Positions 18,186-27,348 of a stretch of DNA of 64,000 nt are shown here, piece after piece. The position numbers and the translations under genes were made by a program. This stretch comes from Mycolicibacterium sp. P9-22. Its GTDB lineage: Bacteria > Actinomycetota > Actinomycetes > Mycobacteriales > Mycobacteriaceae. Position 1 is the stretch's first letter. Each line of letters starts with the position of its first letter. The stretch is from the NCBI RefSeq assembly GCF_008329585.1, contig NZ_NPKP01000006.1, positions 335,966-399,965 on the forward strand, written 5' to 3'. The notes under the pieces are model-generated. The model had not been told where the DNA came from and searched no databases. It was given only the letters and a program-made list of their open reading frames with translations.

Positions 18186-19292
18186 ATGTACAAAGGTCGC
18201 ATCGCGCGTTTTGACGCCCCGGGAACGCCGTTCGAGATCCACACCGTTTCCCTGCCAGAAGTACGCCCGGGCGAGATCCTGGTCAGAGTGACCCGTACCA
18301 ACATCTGCGGATCAGATCTCCATGCCTGGCATGGTTCGTTCGCGACGCGCGGGTTGGGCGGTCAACTTCCGACAGTCCTCGGTCACGAGATGGTGGGGGC
18401 CGTAGAAGCTCTGGGCGACGGGGTGCGCGCCGACTCCAACGGCGCACTGCTGGAAGTGGGCACCCGTGTGGTGTTCCCCTATTTCTTCTCGTGCCACTCA
18501 TGCCGCAATTGCCTATCGGGGCGCCGTAACGCCTGTCTGAACCTGCGGATGGCGATGCTGGGTCGCGCCGACGAGCCGCCGTACTTCGTCGGCGGTTATG
18601 GTGATTACTTCCTCCTCCCCGCCGGCGCGGTGGTGTACACCGTTCCTGACTCGGTCTCCGATGACGCAGCCTCCGGCGCCAACTGTGCTCTCGCCCAGGT
18701 GATGTACGGGCTGGAACGAGTCGATCAGCAATTGGGTGAGAGTGTCGTGGTGCAGGGCGTCGGCGCACTCGGCCTCTATGCATGTGCGGTCGCGAAGGCG
18801 CGCGGCGCCGCCAACGTCATCGCGGTTGATGGTGTCGCCGAAAGGCTGGATATGGCAGTTGCTTTCGGCGCCGACCATGTCATCGACATCACCGAGGTGA
18901 CCACCTCGAAGGATCGTGCCAGGGCCGTCCGCAAACTGACCGACGGCCAAGGCGCCGACGTCGTCGTCGAGGTCGTCGGTCATCCGTCCGCCATCGACGA
19001 AGGGCTGCAGATGCTCGGCCAGTTCGGGCGCTACATCGAGATCGGCAATATCAACATAGGCAAGACCTTCGAGTTCGATCCATCAAGATTTGTGTTCGCC
19101 AACAAGACGATGGTCGGAGTATCTCTCTATGAGCCCGCTGTCCTGTCCCGGGCGTTGACGTTCCTCGAGCAACATCAGCACCACCTGCCGCTGGACCGCC
19201 TGGCTGCGGCTTGCTACTCACTCGATGACATCAATGAAGCCTTCGCAGCGGCCACCGGCAAGCGTGATGTTCGCGCGAGCATCATTCCCTGA
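18186..19292 (+). CDS. Zinc-dependent alcohol dehydrogenase (MDR superfamily)
   Basis: A protein of 368 residues. Catalytic zinc ligands appear in CGSDLHAWHG and VLGHEMVG. The structural zinc lobe is SCHSCRNCLSGRRNAC, and the NAD(P) Rossmann motif is GVGALGLYA with a downstream Asp (IAVDGVAERLD). It oxidises an alcohol to an aldehyde or ketone. The ATG at 18186 follows a GAAGAGGAC leader, 50 bp after fadD, and the ALDH gene starts 19 bp downstream, so the pair likely takes an alcohol to an acid that FadD can activate. Confidence 0.92.
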   Translation: MYKGRIARFDAPGTPFEIHTVSLPEVRPGEILVRVTRTNICGSDLHAWHGSFATRGLGGQLPTVLGHEMVGAVEALGDGVRADSNGALLEVGTRVVFPYFFSCHSCRNCLSGRRNACLNLRMAMLGRADEPPYFVGGYGDYFLLPAGAVVYTVPDSVSDDAASGANCALAQVMYGLERVDQQLGESVVVQGVGALGLYACAVAKARGAANVIAVDGVAERLDMAVAFGADHVIDITEVTTSKDRARAVRKLTDGQGADVVVEVVGHPSAIDEGLQMLGQFGRYIEIGNINIGKTFEFDPSRFVFANKTMVGVSLYEPAVLSRALTFLEQHQHHLPLDRLAAACYSLDDINEAFAAATGKRDVRASIIP

Positions 19293-19311
19293 CAATCGAA
19301 TCGAGAATTGT

Positions 19312-20730
19312 ATGCACGATTATCACCGAACGTCATTGTTCATCGACGGCCGCTGGATGGCACCCGACGGCGACGGCAGTATCGACGTGATCGACCCGTC
19401 CACGGAACAGGTACTCGGCAGCGTTCCCAACGGCACCGCCGCCGACGTCGACGCTGCGGTGGCTGCAGCACGCGCTGCCTTCGATCCGCTGGTCGGTATC
19501 AGCGAACGGCGCGAACGGGTAGCCGCGGTGATAGCCGCCATGGAGAAACGACTACCCGACATCGCCGAGACCATCTCTCGCGAGATGGGCGCCCCGGCAC
19601 GGATCGCCCAGACCGCGCAGACGCAGGTGCCGTTGGCGGTGGCGCGCGGATTCGAAGATGTTCTCCAGACTTTCGAGTTCGAGGAGAAAGTACGCAATTC
19701 GCTGGTGGTGCGCGAACCGTACGGGGTGGTGGGCGCCATCACGCCGTGGAACTACCCGCTGTACCAGGTGATCGCGAAGGTGCTTCCGGCCATCGCTGCG
19801 GGCTGTCCCGTAGTACTCAAACCGAGCAATGAAGCGCCACTGTCCGTCTTCGAGTTCATCGAAGCGGTGGACGAGGCCGGCCTACCGGCGGGTTCGGTGA
19901 ACCTGGTCTCCGGCAGCGGGCGCGTCATCGGTGAACGACTTGCCGAACATCCGGACATCGACTTCGTGTCCTTCACCGGGTCCACCGGCGTCGGCCGGCG
20001 GGTCGCCGAACTGGCCGGCCGGTCGCTCAAGAAGGTCGCCCTGGAACTGGGCGGCAAGTCCGCCAACGTGATTCTCGACGGCGCCGACCTGGCCACAGCC
20101 GTCAAAGTCGGTGTGGGTAACGCTTTCCTCAACGGTGGCCAGACCTGCATGGCGTGGACCAGGATGCTGGTGCCGATGTCGCGTTACGGCGAGGCGGTCG
20201 AGCTGATCGAGTCAGCGGTTGCGCGCTACACGGTCGGCGATCCGTTCGACCCCGCAACACGTATCGGTCCGTCAGCCTCGGCCGGCCAGTTCGAGACCGT
20301 GCGGGGCTTCATCGAGCGTGCTCAACGCGACGGCGCCCGCCTGCTCACCGGCGGTGCCGAAAAGGCGCGCGATGTCGGCTATTACCTGGCGCCAACGGTA
20401 TTCGTCGATGTCGACCCCGATTCAGAGCTGGGCCAGGAGGAGGTCTTCGGCCCGGTGTTGGCGGTTATCCCGTTCGACGACACCGCCGATGCCCTGCGCA
20501 TAGCCAACGGCACACCATACGGCCTCTCCGGCGCGGTCTGGGCCGAAGACAACGACACCGCCATTGATTTCGCGCGGAGCGTGCAGACCGGCCAGCTCGA
20601 CATCAACGGCGGTAACTACAACCCGGTTGCACCGTTCGGCGGGTACAAGAAGTCAGGCATCGGAAGGGAACTGGGCCGCGCCGGCTTCGAGGAATACCTG
20701 CAGACCAAGTCGCTTCAATTACCCGCCTGA
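19312..20730 (+). CDS. NAD(P)-dependent aldehyde dehydrogenase
   Basis: A protein of 472 residues with the complete ALDH core: TPWNYPLYQV, KPSNEAPLS, FTGSTGVGRR, the general-base Glu in LELGGKSANV, the catalytic Cys in NGGQTCMAWTRM, and EVFGPVLAV. ATG at 19312 is preferred because the earlier in-frame start lies inside the ADH gene. It follows the ADH by 19 bp and precedes the ECH by 12 bp. The product is likely the acid substrate for FadD. The specific aldehyde is unknown. Confidence 0.92.
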   Translation: MHDYHRTSLFIDGRWMAPDGDGSIDVIDPSTEQVLGSVPNGTAADVDAAVAAARAAFDPLVGISERRERVAAVIAAMEKRLPDIAETISREMGAPARIAQTAQTQVPLAVARGFEDVLQTFEFEEKVRNSLVVREPYGVVGAITPWNYPLYQVIAKVLPAIAAGCPVVLKPSNEAPLSVFEFIEAVDEAGLPAGSVNLVSGSGRVIGERLAEHPDIDFVSFTGSTGVGRRVAELAGRSLKKVALELGGKSANVILDGADLATAVKVGVGNAFLNGGQTCMAWTRMLVPMSRYGEAVELIESAVARYTVGDPFDPATRIGPSASAGQFETVRGFIERAQRDGARLLTGGAEKARDVGYYLAPTVFVDVDPDSELGQEEVFGPVLAVIPFDDTADALRIANGTPYGLSGAVWAEDNDTAIDFARSVQTGQLDINGGNYNPVAPFGGYKKSGIGRELGRAGFEEYLQTKSLQLPA

Positions 20731-20742
20731 CCGGAAGGCCGC

Positions 20743-21531
20743 ATGAACACCCCGCTGAAGATCACCACCCACGATGCGACGCAGATCTGGACCATCAATC
20801 TGCCCGCACTGGGCAACGCCATCACCGGCAGCACCTTCATCTCGGCCCTCGAAGCAGCAGTCGATGCCGCCAACGCGCACGCCGAAGGGGAGAACGCCGT
20901 CCGCGCGATCATCCTCACCGGCGAGGGCAAGATTTTCTCTGCCGGCGGGAACGTCAAGGAGATGGCCGACCGCGACGGCATGTTCGGCCTGGAACCACTG
21001 GATCAGCGGCGCGCCTACATCGACGGCATCCAACGCATCCCGCGCGCGCTGTCCCGACTCGAGGTACCGACCATTGCCGCGGTCAACGGACCGGCCATCG
21101 GCGCCGGTTGCGACCTCGCCATGATGTGTGACCTTCGGATCGCCTCCGAACTAGCCTCATTCGCAGAGAGTTTCGTACAAATCGGTTTGATCCCAGGCGA
21201 CGGCGGAACCTGGTTCCTGCCGTCGGCGATCGGCTATGCCCGCGCCGCCGAGATGACCCTCACCGGTGACCGGATCGACGCTCCGACAGCGCTCGACTGG
21301 GGCATGGTCAGCGACGTTGTCGCGCATGAGGACTTACTCGAGGCAGCGCGGCGGCTGGCCGACCGGATCACCAAGAACCCCGGGCACGTGCTGCGGATGG
21401 CCAAACGACTCCTACAGGAATCTCGCACCGGCACCATGGAATCGACGCTCGGATTGGCAGCGGCGATGCAACCTCTTGCGCACCGGGAACCTGAACACCT
21501 GCACCGCATCGCGAAGTGGAGAACCCGCTGA
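20743..21531 (+). CDS. Enoyl-CoA hydratase/isomerase (crotonase family)
   Basis: A protein of 262 residues. The oxyanion hole segment is IFSAGGNVKEM, and NGPAIGAGCDLAMMCDLRIAS is the second. The catalytic region is FAESFVQIGLIPGDGGTWFLP. It hydrates or isomerises an enoyl-CoA in beta-oxidation. Its stop overlaps the next start (TGATG), so it is coupled to the two acyl-CoA dehydrogenases. It is closely similar in the catalytic region to the ECH at 42097, which sits in an equivalent position in the second cluster. Confidence 0.93.
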   Translation: MNTPLKITTHDATQIWTINLPALGNAITGSTFISALEAAVDAANAHAEGENAVRAIILTGEGKIFSAGGNVKEMADRDGMFGLEPLDQRRAYIDGIQRIPRALSRLEVPTIAAVNGPAIGAGCDLAMMCDLRIASELASFAESFVQIGLIPGDGGTWFLPSAIGYARAAEMTLTGDRIDAPTALDWGMVSDVVAHEDLLEAARRLADRITKNPGHVLRMAKRLLQESRTGTMESTLGLAAAMQPLAHREPEHLHRIAKWRTR

Positions 21532-22676
21532 TGACGATTCCCCGTCTGGTCCCGAGGGCTGCCGCTGACCCGGCCAGCACTGCGACGCTGCGGCTCGAGG
21601 TGCGCGAGTTTCTCTCCGCGCAGCAGGCTGCCGGCGCCTTCACCCCGACTGTCGATGGCTGGCTGTCGGGATGGGACGAGAAGTTAACCCTGGCCCTCGC
21701 GCAACGGGGTTGGCTCGGGATGACCGTTCCCGTCGAGTACGGGGGGCACGGTCGCACCTTCACCGAACGGTTCGTGGTCACCGAAGAACTACTGGCCGGC
21801 GGCGCCCCGGTGGCGGCACACTGGATCTCCGACCGACAGATCGTGCCGTCGCTGCTCAAGTACGGTACCGAGACCCAGAAGCGGGAGTTCCTACCCAAGA
21901 TCGTGCGGGGTGAGTGCTATTTCGGCATCGGCATGAGCGAACCGGATTCCGGATCGGATCTGGCCAGCGTCCGGACGAAGGCCACCCGCGTCGACGGCGG
22001 TTGGTCGTTGTCAGGCACCAAGGTGTGGACCTCGGGAGCCCACCATGGACACGCGTTCATCGTGCTGGCGCGCACCTCACCCGTCGACACCACGCACCGG
22101 CATGCCGGTCTCAGCCAGTTCATCGTCGATCTGGGCGCGCCCGGCGTACACATCAGTCCGATCGCCTCGATGAACGGCGCCCGGCACTTCAATGAAGTGC
22201 TCCTGGACGGGGTGTACGTGCCGGATGCGATGGTCTTCGGCGAGATCGGGAACGGGTGGAATCAGGTCACCTCGGAATTGAGCTTCGAACGCAGCGGACC
22301 CGAGCGGTTCTTGTCCACGTTCGTACTCCTTGCCGCGACGGCGCAACGGATGACCGACAGTCAGCTCCCCCGAGATGCCGGTCTGGGGCGACTCGTCGCC
22401 CGCGTGGCCGCGTTACATCAGATGTCATCGGCAGTGGCGGGTGCTCTTGAACGGGATCAGCCGGCCGATGTGCCGGCGGCCGTCGTGAAGGTGCTCGGCA
22501 CCACCGTCGAAGGCGATATCGCCGATTTCGCGGACCTGGGTGCCGATGGCAGCTGCGATTCCGTCTACACCGCCCTGGTCCAGACCGCAGTCGATCAACG
22601 TCCGGGCTTCACCCTGCGTGGTGGGACCAACGAGGTATTACGCGGAGTAATCGCGCGCGGACTGGGGATGCGATGA
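21531..22676 (+). CDS. Acyl-CoA dehydrogenase, catalytic-type subunit (FadE)
   Basis: A protein of 381 residues. The FAD and CoA motifs GMSEPDSGSDLASVRT, KVWTSGAHH, and the C-terminal RGGTNEVLRG are intact. It should desaturate an acyl-CoA. The next gene is a shorter ACAD lacking the RGG motif. Such adjacent pairs form alpha2beta2 heterotetramers in mycobacterial steroid side-chain degradation (for example FadE28-FadE29). Start is ATG at 21531, overlapping the ECH stop by one base. It overlaps the partner by ATGA. Confidence 0.93.
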   Translation: MTIPRLVPRAAADPASTATLRLEVREFLSAQQAAGAFTPTVDGWLSGWDEKLTLALAQRGWLGMTVPVEYGGHGRTFTERFVVTEELLAGGAPVAAHWISDRQIVPSLLKYGTETQKREFLPKIVRGECYFGIGMSEPDSGSDLASVRTKATRVDGGWSLSGTKVWTSGAHHGHAFIVLARTSPVDTTHRHAGLSQFIVDLGAPGVHISPIASMNGARHFNEVLLDGVYVPDAMVFGEIGNGWNQVTSELSFERSGPERFLSTFVLLAATAQRMTDSQLPRDAGLGRLVARVAALHQMSSAVAGALERDQPADVPAAVVKVLGTTVEGDIADFADLGADGSCDSVYTALVQTAVDQRPGFTLRGGTNEVLRGVIARGLGMR

Positions 22677-23713
22677 GCACTATAGGGAGCAGCTATCCCG
22701 ACGTGGATACCGCGCTGATCGACATGATGGACGCGGTGTTCGCCGACTACCGGAAGAAGCATCCCGCGGCTCACGCCCCTACTGGTGTCGATGACGATCT
22801 GTGGTCGACACTCAGCGGGTTGGGGCTCGTCCGGCTCACCGGTGCGGAGTCCGACGGTGGCAGCGGTGCGGGCTGGTACGAGTCGGCGCAACTGCACGCC
22901 GCTGCCGTCCGCCACGGTGTGCGCACGCCGCTGGCCGAGCACGATCTGCTGGCCAGCTGGCTGCTGGAGGCCGCCGGTCTGGAGGTCGGACACGCCCGCA
23001 GGACGATCTGCGTCATCGCCGATGACGGCGTGGCGAAGCAGGTTCCGTGGGCGGCCGACGCCGACCGCGTGGTCTTGCTGTGGTGTTCGATCGACGGTGA
23101 CCGCATAGCTGATGTCGAAACCGGCCTCCTCACGATCACCCCCGGCACCAATCTCGTCGGCGAGCCCCGCGATGACATTCAGGCTGACGTCGAACGCCTC
23201 AGATGGGCAACCGTTTCGCCGAAATTGGTGGCACAGTTGCAGCGAAAGTCAGCACTGCTGCGCGCCATCCAGGTCTGCGCGGCGCTGGACTGCATCGTCG
23301 AACTGTCGATTCAGCACGCCACCTCGCGGGTCCAGTTCGGTCGCCCCCTGTCCCGGTTCCAGGCGGTGCAGAACCTGATCTCCGACATCGCGGCAGAAGC
23401 GGCGCTGGCCCGGTCGGCAACCGAGGCTGCCCTGGCAGCAGCCGTTCATCACGACTGGGTCGGCGACCAGACCGACTTCCACGTGGCAGTTGCGCGTTCA
23501 TGTTGCGGTCACGCCGCATCGGTGGTGGTGCGCAACGCTCACCAGGTGCACGGAGCCATCGGCACCACTGCCGAACATCGGTTACACGAGTACACCCGCG
23601 CCGCGCTCAGCTGGCGTGCGGAATACGGTTCGGTGCGCTATTGGGATGATCGTGTCACTGCGGCAGCTATGCGGGCGGGCCAGGACGGTTTGTGGGCCCT
23701 GATCTCCGGCTGA
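22673..23713 (+). CDS. Acyl-CoA dehydrogenase, partner subunit (FadE)
   Basis: A protein of 346 residues with a diverged ACAD fold. The N-terminal helical domain is followed by a C-terminal region with SRVQFGRPLSRFQAVQ and HQVHGAIGTTAEHRLHEYTRAAL, the usual ACAD C-terminal helices. The GMSEPDSGSD flavin motif of the first subunit is absent. This pattern matches the non-catalytic or FAD-sharing partner of heterotetrameric ACADs. The ATGA overlap at 22673-22676 implies equal expression with 21531-22676. It ends the fadD-to-fadE run; a new motif copy follows. Confidence 0.9.
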   Translation: MSTIGSSYPDVDTALIDMMDAVFADYRKKHPAAHAPTGVDDDLWSTLSGLGLVRLTGAESDGGSGAGWYESAQLHAAAVRHGVRTPLAEHDLLASWLLEAAGLEVGHARRTICVIADDGVAKQVPWAADADRVVLLWCSIDGDRIADVETGLLTITPGTNLVGEPRDDIQADVERLRWATVSPKLVAQLQRKSALLRAIQVCAALDCIVELSIQHATSRVQFGRPLSRFQAVQNLISDIAAEAALARSATEAALAAAVHHDWVGDQTDFHVAVARSCCGHAASVVVRNAHQVHGAIGTTAEHRLHEYTRAALSWRAEYGSVRYWDDRVTAAAMRAGQDGLWALISG

Positions 23714-23725
23714 GGGCGCACGCTG

Positions 23726-23750
23726 TGTTCCGCTGACCGGACAATGCCGG
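23726..23750 (+). promoter_or_regulatory. Shared cluster motif, copy E
   Basis: TGTTCCGCTGACCGGACAAT, with GCCGG following, begins 13 bp after the FadE stop. It ends about 37 bp before the ATG at 23787, so it marks an internal promoter for 23787-27279. Confidence 0.55.
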
Positions 23751-23786
23751 TTTCACCACGGTCACAGCAGAGTTGACTCGGCAGGC

Positions 23787-24269
23787 ATGAGCAACGAGAT
23801 CACGCTACCCGAACTCCAAGAATTCATCGGACAATTCTGGTACCACTACGATGAGGCAAACTACCAGGAGATGGCAGCGGGCTTCGCCGAGGACATCCGC
23901 TTCATCACTCGCAGCGATTCCGGCGCAAGCCCTTTCGAAGAGCTGATGTCACCGGAGTTGAGCGGCCGCGAGCAGGTTGTCGAGTGGATGATCGAGCACC
24001 GTCAGCAGAGCCCGTATCCGCTGCGCCACAACGTCAACAACATCTTCCGCACCGGCACATCGGGCGCCGTGACCAGCGCGAGCCTGTATCTCTTCGTCAC
24101 ACAGACCGCCAACTACGTGCCATTCGCTGTGTCCAGCGGTGTCGCCAAGGTCTCCGTCCGTCGCGGTGAGAATGGCTTGGAGTTCACCGATATGAACGTC
24201 GTCCTCGACACCACCGACTCCGTCGTCTTGGCAGAGCTGGCCACCGAATCCGCCACGGCGGGCGCCTGA
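23787..24269 (+). CDS. SnoaL-like (NTF2-fold) protein
   Basis: A protein of 160 residues with an NTF2/SnoaL pattern: an N-terminal helix pair (LQEFIGQFWYHYDEANYQEMAAGFAEDIRF) and a later sheet with RHNVNNIF and a long strand SASLYLFVTQT. Members are ketosteroid-isomerase-like enzymes or binding proteins, and some act as small subunits or dehydratases. In this context a steroid isomerase or hydratase role is possible, but the catalytic Asp/Tyr set cannot be confirmed by eye. It is followed 4 bp later by an SDR. Confidence 0.8.
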   Translation: MSNEITLPELQEFIGQFWYHYDEANYQEMAAGFAEDIRFITRSDSGASPFEELMSPELSGREQVVEWMIEHRQQSPYPLRHNVNNIFRTGTSGAVTSASLYLFVTQTANYVPFAVSSGVAKVSVRRGENGLEFTDMNVVLDTTDSVVLAELATESATAGA

Positions 24270-24273
24270 GCAC

Positions 24274-25134
24274 ATGAACCCTCGCGAAACCTTCGGCGGC
24301 GGAGTCGCTGTCATCACCGGGGCCGGCGCCGGAATCGGCGCCGGATTGGCGCGCTACGCCTCGCAACTCGGCATGACGGTGGTGTTGGTCGACATCGACG
24401 GTGACGCCGCAGCGGCGTTGCGGGATGAATTGTCGGCGAATGGATCCCGTGCCATCGATGCGGTCTGCGACGTGCGGGACGCGGCCGCGGTCGCGGCCCT
24501 GGCCGAGGAGTGTCACCGCGATCTCGGGCCGGTCAGGCTGTTGGTCAACAACGCAGGTATCGAACAGTTCGGATACCTGTGGGACACGCCGGTGGAAAAC
24601 TGGAATCGGCTCGTCGATATCAACATCACCGGGGTCTTCCATGGTGTTCGGGCATTCATGCCGCAGATGATCGCTGCCGGCGAACCGGCCTGGGTATGGA
24701 ACATGTCCTCCATCGGTGGCGTGGCGTCGGTGCCGCTGCAGACGCCATACATCATGAGCAAGCACGCCGTGCTGGCGCTGACCGAGTGCCTGCGACTGGA
24801 GGTCGACCTGGCCGGGCACCGCCACATCCACGTCCAAGCAGTTCTGCCCGGCGCGGTGGTGTCGAACATCTTCAACACTGCCGGCGGCGTTGCCGATGGT
24901 GACGTCGAGGCCGCAGAATCTCAGCGCGAGGCCATGCTGGATATCAAGGCCGGCGCAATGGATGCCGTCACCGCTGCGGAGGTCGTTTTTCAACAGTCCG
25001 TCGATGACCGGTTCTACCTGCTCACTCAGCCGGAATACGTCTCGTCGGCGATGAATGAACGAGCCGAGATACTCAGCACCCAGCGCGCTCCACGGTTACG
25101 CACCACGCAACGCTTCGACCCAGCAGCCCACTGA
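24274..25134 (+). CDS. Short-chain dehydrogenase/reductase
   Basis: A protein of 286 residues. TGAGAGIGAG cofactor motif, DIDGDAA (Asp selecting NAD), NNAG, serine in NMSSIGG, and YIMSKHA with the Tyr-Lys pair are all seen. It interconverts a hydroxyl and a keto group. It starts 4 bp after the SnoaL-like gene, and its TGA overlaps the ATG of the following esterase (TGATG). Confidence 0.92.
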   Translation: MNPRETFGGGVAVITGAGAGIGAGLARYASQLGMTVVLVDIDGDAAAALRDELSANGSRAIDAVCDVRDAAAVAALAEECHRDLGPVRLLVNNAGIEQFGYLWDTPVENWNRLVDINITGVFHGVRAFMPQMIAAGEPAWVWNMSSIGGVASVPLQTPYIMSKHAVLALTECLRLEVDLAGHRHIHVQAVLPGAVVSNIFNTAGGVADGDVEAAESQREAMLDIKAGAMDAVTAAEVVFQQSVDDRFYLLTQPEYVSSAMNERAEILSTQRAPRLRTTQRFDPAAH

Positions 25135-26081
25135 TGCGCCGACCTCAATTGGATCCTGATGCCGCTGCACGCGTGGCCGGATTCGGCCCGATCCCGCCGA
25201 TGCGGCAACGCGGACTTGAGGCGGTCCGCGGAAGCGTTGAGGCCGTGCCTCATCCGGACTGTATGCCGGCTATGGCCGCGATCGAAGACCACACCATCAC
25301 ACTCAGCACCCGCCGGATACGGGTCCGGATCTACCGTCCGCTCGGTGGATCCGACTCCTCCCCCGCACTGGTCTACTTCCATGGCGGTGGATTGGTGATG
25401 GGCTCGGTGCTCTCGTTCGAACCACTGGCCCGGGCACTCGCCGCCGCCAGTGGGGCTACCGTGCTCTCCGTGGAGTATCGGCTGGCGCCGGAAAGCCCGC
25501 CGCCCGCGCAGTTCGACGATGCCTACACCGCGACGTGCTGGGCCGTCGACAACGCCGCGGACCTCGGGTTGGACGCGACGCGCATCGGCGTCGTCGGCGA
25601 CAGCGCCGGCGGCACGTTGGCTGCGGCGGTATCGCTCGCAGCCCGGGACCACTCCGGCCCAACGCTTTTCGTACAGGCGCTGCTCTATCCAGGGCTGGAC
25701 CGCGATATGGGGGCACCATCGATCAGTCTGCTCGCCGACGCACCCATGCTCACCCGTGACGATATCGACTACATGCACCACCTCACGGATACCCGCGCCG
25801 GGTCACCGATCGACGCATATCGAGTACCCGCGTACGCCACCGATCTCTGCAACCTGCCGCCGGCGATCGTGGTCACCGGGGAATGCGACCCCATCCGCGA
25901 CTGGGGTGAACGCTATGCCGTGCGATTGCGCGATTCCGGCGTCCAGACGACCGTCACCCGCTACCCGGGTATGTATCACGGGTTCCTGATGCGCTCGGAC
26001 TCCACGGCACGCGGCCGGCTTGCCATCGCCGAGACCGGCGCGCTACTTCGCGCGAAATTCGCGCATCCCCTTGAGTTTTGA
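25134..26081 (+). CDS. HSL-family alpha/beta-hydrolase (esterase)
   Basis: A protein of 315 residues with YFHGGGLVMG (oxyanion hole), VGDSAGGTLAA (nucleophile), GECDPIRDWG (acid) and GMYHGFLM (base). It is a paralogue of the hydrolase at 10353 and a second possible hydrolase for esters or lactones made by the BVMOs. It is coupled to the SDR through the one-base overlap TGATG. It is not an HsaD-type meta-cleavage hydrolase, as the GDSAGG elbow belongs to the HSL family. Confidence 0.9.
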   Translation: MRRPQLDPDAAARVAGFGPIPPMRQRGLEAVRGSVEAVPHPDCMPAMAAIEDHTITLSTRRIRVRIYRPLGGSDSSPALVYFHGGGLVMGSVLSFEPLARALAAASGATVLSVEYRLAPESPPPAQFDDAYTATCWAVDNAADLGLDATRIGVVGDSAGGTLAAAVSLAARDHSGPTLFVQALLYPGLDRDMGAPSISLLADAPMLTRDDIDYMHHLTDTRAGSPIDAYRVPAYATDLCNLPPAIVVTGECDPIRDWGERYAVRLRDSGVQTTVTRYPGMYHGFLMRSDSTARGRLAIAETGALLRAKFAHPLEF

Positions 26082-26098
26082 CCCCTTGTTGTTATCCC

Positions 26099-26141
26099 GA
26101 TCACTGGGCAGATCCGCTGGCGGCAAGTGATCAGGATCGCA
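26099..26141. promoter_or_regulatory. Inverted repeat and partial cluster motif upstream of 26194
   Basis: GATCACT (26099-26105) and AGTGATC (26126-26132) form a perfect 7-bp inverted repeat. The right arm continues as GTGATCAGGATCG, matching the right half of motif copies B and F. It lies about 60 bp before the GTG start at 26194. Confidence 0.35.
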
Positions 26142-26193
26142 CAATCTATGACACCGAGGCATTATCACGCCCGCTCAAACAGGAGGTAATCAA

Positions 26194-27279
26194 GTGCTCA
26201 CAGAAGATCGCCGGAAGGCCCTGTCAGACGTCCTGCGCCCGGCGTCACCGCCGCGGGAGCTACACGACGTCTATACCCCGGAACAGTTGCAGCTCCTCCT
26301 CGATGTGGTCCGCAGGGAGGGTCCGTGGAAGTTGATCATCGCTCAGCACTTCGATTCCCCGGCGGAACTGATGGCGACGTTGAGCGGGGACTTCCCGGAA
26401 GGGTTTGAGCCCTCGATGGATCTCTTCCTGACGCCTACGTTCCGCGGGTATCTGGCCAGCCACTCCACCGTGCACTTTCCCGAGTTGCACGACATCTTCT
26501 ACAACGAGTCCTTCTTGAACTTGGCCAAGAGCTATTGGCACGCCGACTACGCCAAGCCAGAGATGATGCTGTTCAACGTCAACGGGCCGTGCGCCAATCG
26601 CGATCCGGGCCACTTGGACGCACCGAGCTTCCGCGGAGTGCGGCATGAGAATGCACCCACCTGGTTGACCAGCGTGATGGCAAAGTCGAACTTGTTCCGC
26701 GATTACATGGTCAAGTCCGCGCAAGTCATCACCTGGTTCTGCCATGACGAAAAGAGCGGCTTCACGTACTGGCCGGATGGCCCGCTCGGAGCCCCGGAAC
26801 GTGTCATGCCCCCGACGTACAACCGCGGCGTCCTTGTGCAGAACGAGATGCTGATGCACCGCGGTGAAGCCAACGGCCCCATCGAGCAGCAGGTACCGGC
26901 GGGGTTGGCGTTCGATACCCTCTTCACCGGCGACGACGCGGATCGCGACCATTGGGTGCTGAAGACCGGCGACGACATCATCGCCCGGCACCACACCGAT
27001 GAACTGCGCTTCCTGGTGCATTGGTCGGCAGAGGTGTACAGCGACTTCCAAGAGCTGAAGAAGAGCATGGACCATACTGACGATCTCACGATCGAGCGGG
27101 CGATCGATGTTCTGGCCAAAGATGTGCAAGCACAAGGGATCAAGCTGAAGATGCCGGACAATCCGTTGCACGATCCGGAGTTCATCCAGACCGTGAACGC
27201 TGCTTACGACTTGGGCGGTCCGGCTTGGTATCCCGACGAGGCTCAGCTGTCGCCCTTCGTGATGGCAGAACAAGGATAG
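26194..27279 (+). CDS. Unrecognised protein with an HxD...H iron-site-like pattern
   Basis: A protein of 361 residues from GTG at 26194 with an excellent AGGAGGT ribosome-binding site. I do not recognise the family. Residues NRDPGHLDAPSFRG give His140-x-Asp142, and EMLMHRGEANG gives His222. This is the HxD...H facial triad expected of Fe(II)/2-oxoglutarate-type oxygenases, with Arg272 (LRFLVHW) a possible 2-oxoglutarate anchor. There are no signal peptide, membrane segments or repeats. It sits last in the plus-strand run, just before a strong hairpin terminator and tail-to-tail with KshA. An oxygenase acting on the cluster's substrate is the simplest idea, but this is inference from one motif. 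Confidence 0.85.
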   Translation: MLTEDRRKALSDVLRPASPPRELHDVYTPEQLQLLLDVVRREGPWKLIIAQHFDSPAELMATLSGDFPEGFEPSMDLFLTPTFRGYLASHSTVHFPELHDIFYNESFLNLAKSYWHADYAKPEMMLFNVNGPCANRDPGHLDAPSFRGVRHENAPTWLTSVMAKSNLFRDYMVKSAQVITWFCHDEKSGFTYWPDGPLGAPERVMPPTYNRGVLVQNEMLMHRGEANGPIEQQVPAGLAFDTLFTGDDADRDHWVLKTGDDIIARHHTDELRFLVHWSAEVYSDFQELKKSMDHTDDLTIERAIDVLAKDVQAQGIKLKMPDNPLHDPEFIQTVNAAYDLGGPAWYPDEAQLSPFVMAEQG

Positions 27280-27295
27280 GTCCCTCAGATCGGTG

Positions 27296-27340
27296 AAACA
27301 GATGATGCGCCCGGCCTGAAGCCGGGCGCATCATCTGTTT
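27296..27340. terminator. Perfect 20-bp hairpin, bidirectional terminator
   Basis: Arms 27296-27315 and 27321-27340 are exact reverse complements with a 5-nt loop (CTGAA). The right arm ends in TGTTT and the left begins with AAACA, so it can terminate both the 26194-27279 transcript and the convergent kshA transcript. Confidence 0.9.
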
Positions 27341-27348
27341 AGCGGCTG

